Below, piece after piece: positions 8,230 to 15,264 of a DNA stretch of 17,214 bases. This stretch comes from Minisyncoccota bacterium. Lineage in GTDB: Bacteria; Patescibacteriota; Minisyncoccia; Minisyncoccales; GCA-002788555. The notes below the pieces were generated by a model. It saw only the letters and a program-made list of their open reading frames with translations. It did no database searches and had not been told where the DNA came from. Within the stretch, counting starts at the first letter, position 1. Every line of letters starts with the position of its first letter. A program made the translations under genes and the position numbers. The stretch is taken from NCBI GenBank assembly GCA_028697615.1, contig JAQVET010000008.1:1-17214 (forward strand), read 5' to 3'.

Positions 8230-8685
8230 TTAAAGATTTTCTGGAAGGTCAAAAAATGTGTCTTCTTCTTTTCCCTCTATTTCCAATTGTTTTATCTTTT
8301 GTTGAAGAGCGCTTTGTGACTGGGGTTTTCTTGAAAAAACAATAGGTTTTTCTATAGGGATTTCTTTTTCTTTTTTTGGAACAAGAACTACTCCCTTGGG
8401 CATTTCTTTTTGCCAAATATAACGATGAACTTCAAACAAACCGCGAATTTTGAAAATTATAATATTACCGACTGATTCTCCTTTTATTTTACCAAAAGAC
8501 ATAAAAGCTCCACCTCCAATTAAGATAATCCCTGCAAGGATTGTAATAGCGGTATTTTTAACTATTGCTTTTACTATAAAAGTGATTATAACACTACTAA
8601 GAAGAATGACAAATTGTGAAATATCAAGTGGACCAAGTATTTTTGCTTTTTCACTAATATATAAGGGAGTGTTATATACTGCCAT
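8230..8685 (-). CDS. PrgI family membrane protein
   Basis: 151 residues with the PrgI family layout: short N-terminus, the motif KAKILGPLDISQF (14-25) and two adjacent membrane segments (about 23-42 and 46-65). The cytoplasmic tail begins FEVHRYIWQKE and ends acidic. PrgI proteins are encoded next to VirB4 and VirB6 homologues in type IV secretion and conjugation clusters of Gram-positive-type envelopes and probably form part of the inner-membrane complex, in the position of VirB3. The gene follows the 204-aa protein by 13 bp, suggesting translation from one message, and precedes the ATPase genes after a repeat-filled gap. No SD is present. Family assignment is from the motif and context. Confidence 0.82.
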   Translation of the reverse strand: MAVYNTPLYISEKAKILGPLDISQFVILLSSVIITFIVKAIVKNTAITILAGIILIGGGAFMSFGKIKGESVGNIIIFKIRGLFEVHRYIWQKEMPKGVVLVPKKEKEIPIEKPIVFSRKPQSQSALQQKIKQLEIEGKEEDTFFDLPENL

Positions 8686-8698
8686 ATTTACTTTTTAA

Positions 8699-9313
8699 TT
8701 AAAAAATTTTTCTTGCCCTTCCCTGCTCTCTTACAACTACCGGTTTTATTTCCTGATCTTCATCTAATGGCTCTTCGATATAAGGGTCTTCTTTTAACTG
8801 AATTTTAATTTGTTTGTTATTTTCTTTTGTTGTTTGTTCAATAGATTCTAATTTTTTTTCTTTTTCCAGTGTTTTTTGTAGTGTTTCTTTTGGAGTTTTT
8901 TCTAAATTTTCTCTTGATATTTTTTCTGGCTCTTCAAGTGTTTGCTTTGGCGCTTCTTTGATTTCATCTTCTGATATTTCTTCTATTACTTCTCTTGGTA
9001 TCTCTTTAAATAACTCAGGGAAATCAAGGAGAATTTCAATTCGTAAAGCACTGGCAATGTCTCTTGCTAAACTTTCTTTAATTTGTAAATCTTCTATTAA
9101 ATATTTTTCAATTTCTTTTGGATGAATAAGGCCCAAAATTATATATCCCACAATGCTAGAAATTTTAATTATTTTTTCTCTTTCTATAATTCCGTTTTCT
9201 TTGGCAATATCAATAATCTTTTGGCCGATTTCTTTTGAATAAAGCGCATCTTTTAAATATGGAGGAAGCGCCTGTTTTCTTTTTTCTACTAAATCTTCTG
9301 GAAAAAAAACCAT
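8699..9313 (-). CDS. Uncharacterised protein of the secretion cluster
   Basis: I do not recognise this 204-residue protein. Residues 1-110 look like a compact, mostly helical soluble domain with no signal peptide or membrane segment (PPYLKDALYSKEIGQKIIDIA, then GLIHPKEIEKYLIEDLQI and LARDIASALRIEIL). Residues 111-190 are extremely rich in Glu, Lys and Thr with a loose repeat (EKTPKETLQKTLEKEKK) and are probably disordered or coiled. The C-terminus turns basic (REQGRARKIF). Its position between the VirB6-like gene and PrgI, 13 bp from the latter, argues for a role in the same machine, perhaps a cytoplasmic adaptor or a regulator. The repeats in the tail resemble the low-complexity tails of NusA and VirB6 in this window. 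No SD is seen. Confidence 0.75.
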   Translation of the reverse strand: MVFFPEDLVEKRKQALPPYLKDALYSKEIGQKIIDIAKENGIIEREKIIKISSIVGYIILGLIHPKEIEKYLIEDLQIKESLARDIASALRIEILLDFPELFKEIPREVIEEISEDEIKEAPKQTLEEPEKISRENLEKTPKETLQKTLEKEKKLESIEQTTKENNKQIKIQLKEDPYIEEPLDEDQEIKPVVVREQGRARKIF

Positions 9314-9351
9314 AATATTTTTTATAAATTATAAAACTACTACAAGTAGTA

Positions 9352-9475
9352 TCTGATTAACGAATTAAGGAATTAGATATCTCCAAAAGCCAAACAGTTC
9401 AAAGTTTCGAACATTTAATGACATATATCTGCTTATACACTATAGCATTTATCTACTTTTATATTAGTTTATATT
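9352..9475 (+). repeat. Intergenic repeat module C (degenerate)
   Basis: Degenerate octamers (GATTAACGAATTAAGGAATT), then AAAAGCCAAACAGTTCAAAG, TTCGAACATTTAATG and a CTGCTTATACACTATAGC tail follow the family's block order. It lies between the VirB6-like gene and the 204-aa gene. A small palindrome near 9337-9351 (ACTACT/AGTAGT) precedes it; it is too short to call a terminator. Confidence 0.45.
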
Positions 9476-9498
9476 CTTGAAATATTTCTTAATAATTT

Positions 9499-12018
9499 TT
9501 ATTTTTTCTTTTTCTTTCTTTTTTTCTTTCTTGGTCTTTGACTTGTACTAATAGCACCTGCCGGTGTTATTATATCTTCATCTTCTGATGTTGGTGTTGG
9601 TGGTTGTTTTTCACTTTCTTCTCCTGTTGGTGGTGTTTCTTCTCCTGTTGGTGATGTTGGTGGTTGTTTTTCACTTTCTTCTCCTGTTGGTGGTGTTTCT
9701 TCTCCTGTTGGTGATGTTGGTGGTTGTTTTTCACTTTCTTCTCCTGTTGGTGGTATTGGTGGTAGTGGTGTTGCCTGTTTTGACCGCTGTTCTATCTCTG
9801 CTTCTGCCTGTTCTAACCGCTGATCTCTCTCTGCTTCTGCCTGTTCTAACCGCTGATCTCTCTCTGCTTCTGCCTGTTCTAACCGCTGATCTCTCTCTGC
9901 TTCTGCCTGTTCTAACCGCTGATCTCTCTCTGCTTCTGCCTGTTCTATAGCAGATGGCTGACTTCCACTTCCTCCTTCTGGTGTTTGTGGTGTTATTTGA
10001 GAAGCGAATTTCCATCCTTCAGATTTTAGATCTTTTATTGCTTCTGAAGTTCTCAGTTGGTCCCCAATAACATCAAGATGCTCTAGTGCATATGCATCAA
10101 TTTTTTCTTGTATTTCTTTTTTCTCCTTAGCTATAGTTAAGAAACGTTCTTTACCCCATAGTTTAAGGGCTGCTTCTATTACTTTTTCTCCATCTTCGCC
10201 TTCAAAAGAGACTGCATCCATATCTTTAATATCATTGATACTGATTTTTCTCATTGTCTTTTCTAGGGCTTCGTCTGGTGTTTTTTCACTATCTGTTTGA
10301 TACACAAGCGCTAAATGCGGGGCTTTTCTTCGGATTTCACTTAATTTTCCAGCATCGCCCGCTATACGCAACCTACCTTGCAATTTTTCATTTACTATCT
10401 TTTTGGCCCTGCTTTCGGCTTCAGTTTTTACTTCTCCTTGTTCTTGCTCGCTTAAATCTTCAAGCCTTCCTACCCCTCTTTCTTTTAGAATTTTTTCTTG
10501 CTCTTTTTGTGTTTGTTCTTTGTATAAATCTCCAATATCTCCTCTTTCCGCCAAAACCAAAAGTTTAGCAGTGCTTGCCGGGCTTGCTACCTCTCTCAAA
10601 ATATCTTGAGCAAGAGATGTACTCGCAAAAGACTCTGCTCTTTTCTTTTCTTTTTCAACATTATTTTTCACTTGACTTATTTGCGCTAATCGCTCTCTTG
10701 TTTTTGTATCTCTTATTACAGGAAGTTTACCCATTGTTTTTTCGCCCCAATCAGCAGCTTTTCTTATGCCCTCTTGCATTCTCTCGTATCGTTTTGGCGC
10801 CACGGTTTTAAAAGTTGCCGCCCCAACTCCTCCAGCAAGTTTCGTTGCTCCCATTATCTGACCCTTCAACTGCCCCCAGCCTCCTTTTATAGTGCTAGTT
10901 ATTTTTGAATTGACTGAAAGCGTAGTAATAAAAGCAATCATCATAAAAATACTTCCAATAAAATAAGGAAGAATACTCTTAAGAGGACTAGACTCATTTG
11001 TTGGATCTAAAAGTTCAACAAAAGTTTGACTTACGTCTGTGCCTGATACACCCAATTCATCTGTATTTATATTTAATTGAGATGGATCTATAAGATCTTC
11101 CATCTGACCCATTGCTGTGAATGAAAGCCATATAAAAAAACCCGCAGTAATTCCAATTATTGTCCAATCAATAAAAAGATCCATCCACTTATTAAATCCC
11201 AATTTTTTAGTAAAAGGCAGAATATAACTTGCCACTGCAAGTGGAGATAAAATTGTCAAAATCCATAAAACAAAGTAGCGAGCAATAAAAATAAGACAAA
11301 ATGCAAATAAAACAATCATGAGGCAAAAATTAAAAATCAAAACCATTATTTGTTGTAATATAGGGGCAAGCATACTTATAAAGACTTCATGCCATTCCCT
11401 ATCTATAAATCGCATCGAATCCTTTGCTTGAGCAGCAACATTCGCCCAATATTCACCCATTGGAGCCGCGATTGAACTTAGAAATCCACCAGCAAATTTA
11501 TCTGTAAAAAAATGCATCAAAAAATTGGCCCCATCAACAATAAAACCCATTAGTGTTGGCACAAAATTAATAAGCAAAGCTACAACAATCAAAGGAATTA
11601 ATAATCGTCGCATTCCATAACTCTCGACTCTCATAATTGTAGAAATGGCAATAACTAAAATAGCAATTAAAATCAAAACATTAGCCAGTGGCTGAATCAC
11701 CGAAAGCCCTGCCTCAACAATTGGTCCACCAGTAAATTTTCCTCCAAAAAAATCTGGTCCTGTCACCCATCCCAAAAATACACTGCCAAGATAGGTACCA
11801 AGAGATATAAATAAGCCAGGTATTAAAAGTAAAAAATCAATAATAACTAAAAAAAGTTTAACGGGCAGGGCAAAAATTGCAGCTATAACACCGCCCAGAT
11901 CTACGTCTATCGCAAAACAAAAATAAAATGGTAAAAATATTGCGCAAAACAAAATCAAAACACCAAAAAATATTTTTTTAGGAGATTTATTTTTTATTAA
12001 GCCCAAAGAGAAATTCAT
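9499..12018 (-). CDS. VirB6/TrbL-like polytopic membrane protein with long repeat-bearing tail
   Basis: 839 residues. Residues 1-375 are membrane-embedded: a signal-like first segment (about 16-36), then hydrophobic stretches near 43-85, 107-128, 138-160, 217-247, 248-268, 283-303 and 348-370. This is the layout of the VirB6/TrbL channel component of type IV secretion systems. After GGWGQLKGQIMGATKLAGG comes a long, charged cytoplasmic region (to about 690). Next is an 11-residue repeat EQAEAERDQRL in four exact copies plus a divergent fifth (about 692-748), a likely right-handed coiled coil, then a 20-residue Pro/Thr/Glu repeat in 2.6 copies (758-808). The C-terminus is a run of Lys/Arg. It heads the secretion cluster; a candidate promoter lies about 55 bp upstream. 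The VirB6 assignment rests on topology and neighbours, not on a sharp motif. Confidence 0.82.
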   Translation of the reverse strand: MNFSLGLIKNKSPKKIFFGVLILFCAIFLPFYFCFAIDVDLGGVIAAIFALPVKLFLVIIDFLLLIPGLFISLGTYLGSVFLGWVTGPDFFGGKFTGGPIVEAGLSVIQPLANVLILIAILVIAISTIMRVESYGMRRLLIPLIVVALLINFVPTLMGFIVDGANFLMHFFTDKFAGGFLSSIAAPMGEYWANVAAQAKDSMRFIDREWHEVFISMLAPILQQIMVLIFNFCLMIVLFAFCLIFIARYFVLWILTILSPLAVASYILPFTKKLGFNKWMDLFIDWTIIGITAGFFIWLSFTAMGQMEDLIDPSQLNINTDELGVSGTDVSQTFVELLDPTNESSPLKSILPYFIGSIFMMIAFITTLSVNSKITSTIKGGWGQLKGQIMGATKLAGGVGAATFKTVAPKRYERMQEGIRKAADWGEKTMGKLPVIRDTKTRERLAQISQVKNNVEKEKKRAESFASTSLAQDILREVASPASTAKLLVLAERGDIGDLYKEQTQKEQEKILKERGVGRLEDLSEQEQGEVKTEAESRAKKIVNEKLQGRLRIAGDAGKLSEIRRKAPHLALVYQTDSEKTPDEALEKTMRKISINDIKDMDAVSFEGEDGEKVIEAALKLWGKERFLTIAKEKKEIQEKIDAYALEHLDVIGDQLRTSEAIKDLKSEGWKFASQITPQTPEGGSGSQPSAIEQAEAERDQRLEQAEAERDQRLEQAEAERDQRLEQAEAERDQRLEQAEAEIEQRSKQATPLPPIPPTGEESEKQPPTSPTGEETPPTGEESEKQPPTSPTGEETPPTGEESEKQPPTPTSEDEDIITPAGAISTSQRPRKKKRKKKKK
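9597..9753 (-). repeat. 60-bp exact tandem repeat within the VirB6-like gene
   Basis: Two successive 60-base stretches (9601-9660 and 9661-9720) are identical base for base, and the next about 33 bases continue the match. The repeat encodes the 20-residue unit TGEESEKQPPTSPTGEETPP. Base-level identity, including third positions, points to recent slippage or recombination. Confidence 0.95.
9796..9947 (-). repeat. 33-bp exact tandem repeat within the VirB6-like gene
   Basis: Four perfect copies of a 33-bp unit (9796-9828, 9829-9861, 9862-9894, 9895-9927) are followed by a 20-bp partial copy. Each encodes the hendecad EQAEAERDQRL. The copies are identical at the DNA level. Confidence 0.95.
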
Positions 12019-12070
12019 ATTTTAAACAAAGAGAATTAATTTTTTTTCTGTAAACCATTTTTATTATAAC

Positions 12071-12099
12071 ATTATAATTAAACAAATAAAAAAATGCAA
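12071..12099 (-). promoter_or_regulatory. Candidate promoter of the secretion cluster
   Basis: Read on the minus strand, TTGCAT and a perfect TATAAT are separated by 17 bp, about 55 bp before the VirB6-like start. A second TATAAT lies at 12063-12068. The -35 match is poor, so confidence rests on the -10 box and the position. Confidence 0.45.
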
Positions 12100-12204
12100 G
12101 ACCTGGCAACTCTAATAACTAACGACGATAATTAATGACGTCCCTACAAATCATAAAAGCGATACAAATCATCCACTACAAATTACAAATAGAATCGATA
12201 ACGA

Positions 12205-12545
12205 ATTAAAGGATTAAAGAATTAAAGGATTATATATAGAAGCTAATATACGCAGATGATAAACGCCAAATTTACGCTAAATTATAAATTACAAATAAAA
12301 TCAAAAATCAAATGTCAAAACTCAAAACATAAAATGTTTAAAATATTCAAATTGTTCAAAATGTTTGAGATATTCAAACTATTAGTTTAAGGTTTTAGAT
12401 TTTAACTTTGAGTTTTGATTTTTGAGTTTGTTTATATTTGTAATTCAGTGTATTTTTATAGTTATGGGCGTTTATTTTACTTTTAGCGCTGTGGTGCAGA
12501 TCCGCTTCTATGATATTGTGGGTGCTTCTATGTTTTCTATATTTT
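12205..12545 (+). repeat. Intergenic repeat module D with internal inverted repeat
   Basis: Three octamers (12205-12228), then TAATATACGCAGATGATAAA, the ACGCC block and the CAAAATC block on the plus strand. From about 12340 the AGTTTGAATATCTC and CAAAACTCAAA blocks recur on the minus strand, making an imperfect inverted repeat with arms near 12285-12335 and 12395-12445. The tail has the GCTTCTATGAT and GCTTCTATG motifs in plus orientation. This fills most of the 615-bp gap 12019-12633; the remainder holds the two promoters described separately and 12100-12200, in which I see nothing. Confidence 0.7.
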
Positions 12546-12565
12546 TTAAATTAAAATTTTTAATA

Positions 12566-12594
12566 TTGACAAAATCCTATTTTTTTACTATAAT
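12566..12594 (+). promoter_or_regulatory. Consensus sigma-70-type promoter of the SPFH gene
   Basis: TTGACA (12566-12571) and TATAAT (12589-12594) are perfect consensus boxes with an optimal 17-bp spacer. The 34 bp from TTGACA through ATATATA differ at only two positions from the promoter at 13768. Predicted start of transcription is near 12601. Confidence 0.88.
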
Positions 12595-12620
12595 ATATAG
12601 AGCTGTAGTTCACAAGATCA

Positions 12621-12627
12621 AAGGAGG
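12621..12627 (+). promoter_or_regulatory. Strong ribosome binding site AAGGAGG (SPFH gene)
   Basis: A perfect anti-SD complement lies 6 bp before the ATG at 12634 and decides this start. Almost none of the AT-rich host genes here have such a site. Confidence 0.9.
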
Positions 12628-12633
12628 AGAAAG

Positions 12634-13689
12634 ATGTCACAACGCAACGCAAGTTCGTTGAGGGTTTTTTGTTTGCTTTTGCTGGGAGTGATGTTGGTTT
12701 TAGGAGGAGTGTTTCTCCTCCTCAGGATGTGGATCCCCGGTATGCTTCTTATTCTCGTCGCCCTTGCCATTTTGTGGAAGGGCATCGTCGTTGTGGGTGA
12801 AGAGCACCGAATCGTCGTAGAGTGTCTCGGCTCTTACTGGGACACTCTCGAACCAGGATTCCACTGGATCGTCCCGATCCTAATGCGAATCCGGGGAGAT
12901 GTTCTAACGTCGGCGTATGATATTCCTCTTTTCTGGAAGAGGTACCCGATTATCGATTTCAAAGACGGTTCTGCGACGCTTGTTGATTGCCATGGCGTTG
13001 TACAACTCCTTAGGGAAAAAAGTGAAGATTCAGAAGGTCCCACAGAGGAAGATCCAAGTATTCCCAAGGATATTCATCCCGATGCGGCTTACCGCGTTTT
13101 TTATAACGCGGGAAATCAGTGGATGACATTGGTTGCAAACAAGTTGGAGAATATGGTGAGGAGTTACCTCAACTCCCTCACCCTCGACGAGGCCCTAATG
13201 GGAGGACGGGGAGGTTTTAATCTCCTCAACTCCATTCTATCGATTCCCGATGACGAGCCCGATGAGACAAAAAGGCGGGCAAAAGACGAGATTAATTCCG
13301 TCAAGGATCAGCTCGCTATGTGGGGCTGGGAGATCGTAAGTGTCTTCGTAGAAGATTTTGACCTACCTCGGGAAATTGCAGACGCCCGCAACCGTCTTCA
13401 GGTTGCGGAGAAAGAGAAGCGGATCGCTGAGATTGAAAGCGAAACCGCTGAATTTCGCCGCTTGATAGCCGCCCGTGAGACCGCTGGAGTTTTCGCCGAA
13501 ATGGTGAAAATTATCAAGCGGTCAAATAAGGACCTCTCCGAAGATGAGGTTCGGAGAGTCGCGGAGGAACTGACAACAAGAATGATGAGCCTTGATCGTA
13601 AGGCTCTTATCGATGTTAGGGGTACGCAAGGGGGAATTGAGCAGATCATCTTTCAGGTGATCCAGGCCCTTCGGGGTACTGGATCGTGA
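12634..13689 (+). CDS. SPFH/band-7 domain membrane protein
   Basis: 351 residues. Two hydrophobic segments (about 11-31 and 34-54) anchor the N-terminus. A stomatin/prohibitin-type domain follows: GEEHRIVVECLGSYWDTLEPGFHWIVPIL (written here as one continuous motif at 55-83), the YDIPLF strand and, after an acidic insertion (about 127-150, SEDSEGPTEED), NKLENMVRSYLNSLTLDEAL and GWEIVSVFVEDFDLP. Residues about 248-285 form a charged coiled coil (ARNRLQVAEKEKRIAEIES), as in SPFH proteins that assemble into membrane rings. The SPFH call is from this pattern. Base composition is foreign to its surroundings: 34 of 60 bases at 13381-13440 are G or C, against 11 of 60 at 14641-14700 in rsmA. It has its own consensus promoter, strong SD and terminator, so it is a monocistronic cassette, probably acquired by transfer. 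Its function is unknown; membrane stress or microdomain organisation would be typical of the family. Confidence 0.82.
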   Translation: MSQRNASSLRVFCLLLLGVMLVLGGVFLLLRMWIPGMLLILVALAILWKGIVVVGEEHRIVVECLGSYWDTLEPGFHWIVPILMRIRGDVLTSAYDIPLFWKRYPIIDFKDGSATLVDCHGVVQLLREKSEDSEGPTEEDPSIPKDIHPDAAYRVFYNAGNQWMTLVANKLENMVRSYLNSLTLDEALMGGRGGFNLLNSILSIPDDEPDETKRRAKDEINSVKDQLAMWGWEIVSVFVEDFDLPREIADARNRLQVAEKEKRIAEIESETAEFRRLIAARETAGVFAEMVKIIKRSNKDLSEDEVRRVAEELTTRMMSLDRKALIDVRGTQGGIEQIIFQVIQALRGTGS

Positions 13690-13738
13690 ATGGCGACGTG
13701 GATTTCAACTACATATCTCAATAAAGGAGGGATAACAA

Positions 13739-13764
13739 GCCCTGAACTTATGTTCAGGGCTTTT
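13739..13764 (+). terminator. Intrinsic terminator of the SPFH cassette
   Basis: A perfect 9-bp stem (GCCCTGAAC) with a TTAT loop is followed by TTTT. The 32 bp at 13738-13769 are identical to 14308-14339. The last two bases overlap the -35 box of the next promoter. Upstream, AAGGAGGGATAA (13724-13735) is also shared with the second cassette (14290-14301). Confidence 0.9.
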
Positions 13765-13767
13765 CCA

Positions 13768-13796
13768 TTGACAAAATCCTATTTTTGTGCTATAAT
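13768..13796 (+). promoter_or_regulatory. Consensus sigma-70-type promoter of the second cassette
   Basis: TTGACA (13768-13773) and TATAAT (13791-13796) have a 17-bp spacer and differ from the SPFH promoter at two positions in 34. The promoter abuts the preceding terminator without a gap. Confidence 0.88.
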
Positions 13797-13822
13797 ATAT
13801 ACAGTTCCTTAACAACAATAAA

Positions 13823-13829
13823 AAGGAGG
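13823..13829 (+). promoter_or_regulatory. Strong ribosome binding site AAGGAGG (second cassette)
   Basis: A perfect SD lies 7 bp before the ATG at 13837, which it selects as the start. Confidence 0.9.
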
Positions 13830-13836
13830 GAATACT

Positions 13837-14301
13837 ATGAGAGTATTCCTCTCTCCGAAATTCGAAGAAAAGAAGAAAGACGGGCAGAAAAAATCACGTG
13901 TACGTGTAAAAAAAGTACTGCACTGGGGGGGGAAGATAGGAACATGCGCCTTGATCTATAGCATAATGATGCTCCCCGTGAGCATCATAGCTGTAATCCT
14001 CGGCGCGGCGCTTGAAAGCGCCGGGCCGGCAGCAAACCTAGAGTTTGCTGTGGTGCTGGCACTGGCCTTTGGGGGGCTCTTCCTCCTCGAGCACCTCGAG
14101 GATTTCTTAAAAATCCAAAAGGTGCGGGGGGAGGAGAAGGAAAAGAAAAAAGTGATTATAAAGTGGCCAATCGCCCTGCTTGTTATGGGGGCGATTGGTG
14201 CCGTAATGGCTGCCGCGACTCAAGGAGTTGCGGTAGCCATCTTAGTAATGGGACTCATTATCGCTCTGCGTAGGTGCGCAGAGGAATGGAAGGAGGGATA
14301 A
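13837..14301 (+). CDS. Small polytopic membrane protein, unknown function
   Basis: I do not recognise this 154-residue protein. It has a strongly basic N-terminus (1-30, with KKKDGQKKSRVRVKK) and about four hydrophobic segments: 37-58, 68-85, 110-128 and 129-146. A charged loop (KVRGEEKEKKK, about 95-108) separates the two pairs, giving a two-hairpin layout with the basic ends likely cytoplasmic. The third and fourth segments are rich in Ala, Gly and Val. Base composition is atypical: 37 of 60 bases at 13981-14040 are G or C. It has the same promoter, SD and terminator design as the SPFH gene before it and is transcribed separately in the same direction. The shared signals suggest the two travel or are used together; a functional link to the SPFH protein is inference. 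Confidence 0.8.
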   Translation: MRVFLSPKFEEKKKDGQKKSRVRVKKVLHWGGKIGTCALIYSIMMLPVSIIAVILGAALESAGPAANLEFAVVLALAFGGLFLLEHLEDFLKIQKVRGEEKEKKKVIIKWPIALLVMGAIGAVMAAATQGVAVAILVMGLIIALRRCAEEWKEG

Positions 14302-14308
14302 AAAAAGA

Positions 14309-14334
14309 GCCCTGAACTTATGTTCAGGGCTTTT
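14309..14334 (+). terminator. Intrinsic terminator of the second cassette
   Basis: The same 9-bp stem, TTAT loop and T-tract as at 13739, following the stop codon by 7 bp. It may also shield rsmA, which converges from the right. Confidence 0.9.
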
Positions 14335-14340
14335 CCATTT

Positions 14341-14465
14341 TAATAATTACTAAAAACTATAAATTGATAATAACTCAAAAATCAAAATAAGTAATAGTAA
14401 TTTTTATCATCGGCGTACATTGGCTTTTATAATTATTTAATCCTTTAATTCTTTAATTCTTTAAT
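14341..14465 (-). repeat. Intergenic repeat module F (inverted)
   Basis: On the minus strand: three octamers plus a partial one (14434-14465), then AAAAGCCAATGTACGCCGAT, nearly identical to the corresponding block of module E, then a short ATTTTTGAG block. The octamers overlap the end of rsmA and provide its TAA stop (14453-14455). With module E it brackets rsmA in inverted orientation. Confidence 0.78.
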
Positions 14466-15256
14466 TGACCGAATATTTTTATCCAATCATCTAATTTTAA
14501 ATTTTCTGGTCTTTTTTGGGGGTCAATATTGCATTTCCTTAAAACCTCATCTGTTTTTTCTTTAAAAATCTTATTTAAATTATTTTTGATTTGCTTTCGT
14601 GGTTGAGAAAAACCAATATGCAGAAATTCGAAAAATTTTTCTTGATCTATATTTTTATATTTATCTTGAATATCTTCAATCTTTAAAATTACACTATCAA
14701 CTTTGGGTTTGGGCCAAAATGTTTCACGTGAAACATTTTTTACAATTTTAGGTCTTCCGTAAAATTTAACAAAATTACTCAAGAAGCTTTCTTTATTTTT
14801 TCCCAAAATTCTCTCCCCTACTTCTTTTTGTACCATTAAAACCATTAAACTTGGTTTTATTTCGCTTCCCAAAAATTTTCTGATTAGCGGTGATGTAATT
14901 GAATAAGGAATATTTCCGACGACTTTAAAATTATAAGGTGTTAAATTATAATCTTTAAAATTAAACTTTAAAACATCTTCATTAATAATCTTTAACTGGC
15001 AACTTGATAATCTGCATAAATCTTTTAAGTTTTTATCTTGTTTTAAATAATCAGCCAATCGCTTATCTTTCTCAACAGCGATTATTTTTTGTGCCTTTTT
15101 TACAATTTCTTTTGTTAAAACCCCAAAACCAGGGCCTATTTCAAGGATTATATCTTCTTTTTTAATTTCAGTAGCCCTAATGATTTCTTTAATTATCTTT
15201 TGTGCTTTTTCTTTTTTTAAGAAATTTTGACCAAGATATTTTTTAGGTTTAAACAT
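14453..15256 (-). CDS. rsmA: 16S rRNA dimethyladenosine transferase RsmA (KsgA)
   Basis: Transfers four methyl groups from SAM to two adjacent adenines of the 3'-terminal helix of 16S rRNA, a late step of 30S assembly. The 267 residues show the family's motifs: KKYLGQNFL (5-13), SAM-binding motif I DIILEIGPGFG (35-45), the acidic AVEKDK (60-65), catalytic motif NIPYSI (115-120), a VSRETFWPKPKVDS stretch and the C-terminal GFSQPRKQIKNNL. Length is normal. The first ATG (15256) gives the expected N-terminus; no SD is seen and octamers start 8 bp upstream. The stop lies in another octamer array, so the last residues LKN are encoded by repeat. A perfect parS site (14720-14735) is embedded where it encodes NVSRET. 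Confidence 0.96.
   Translation of the reverse strand: MFKPKKYLGQNFLKKEKAQKIIKEIIRATEIKKEDIILEIGPGFGVLTKEIVKKAQKIIAVEKDKRLADYLKQDKNLKDLCRLSSCQLKIINEDVLKFNFKDYNLTPYNFKVVGNIPYSITSPLIRKFLGSEIKPSLMVLMVQKEVGERILGKNKESFLSNFVKFYGRPKIVKNVSRETFWPKPKVDSVILKIEDIQDKYKNIDQEKFFEFLHIGFSQPRKQIKNNLNKIFKEKTDEVLRKCNIDPQKRPENLKLDDWIKIFGQLKN
14720..14735. other. parS site (ParB/Spo0J binding), perfect 16-bp consensus
   Basis: TGTTTCACGTGAAACA is a perfect palindrome and matches the bacterial chromosomal parS consensus at every base. It lies inside rsmA. ParB loads here as a CTP-dependent clamp and the ParABS system segregates the origin region. parS sites are usually near oriC, which would place this window in the origin domain. 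ParA and ParB are not encoded in the window. I saw no second copy. Confidence 0.85.
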
Positions 15257-15264
15257 ATAAATCG

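Noticed and set aside
9432..9440. Possible DnaA box TTATACACT
   Set aside because: One mismatch to the consensus and no cluster of boxes nearby; not enough for an origin despite the parS site.
9564..9950. Plus-strand frame rich in Leu/Val repeats, looking like a membrane protein
   Set aside because: It is the complement of the tandem repeats in the VirB6-like tail; the periodic hydrophobicity follows from the repeat sequence and no start signal precedes it.
13690..13812. Small open frame starting with the ATG overlapping the SPFH stop
   Set aside because: It would run through the terminator hairpin and the next promoter, and it has no protein-like features.
13899..13907. Second parS-like CACGTG region in the 154-aa gene
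   Set aside because: Only the central hexamer matches; the flanks (AAAAT and TACGT) do not form the palindrome.
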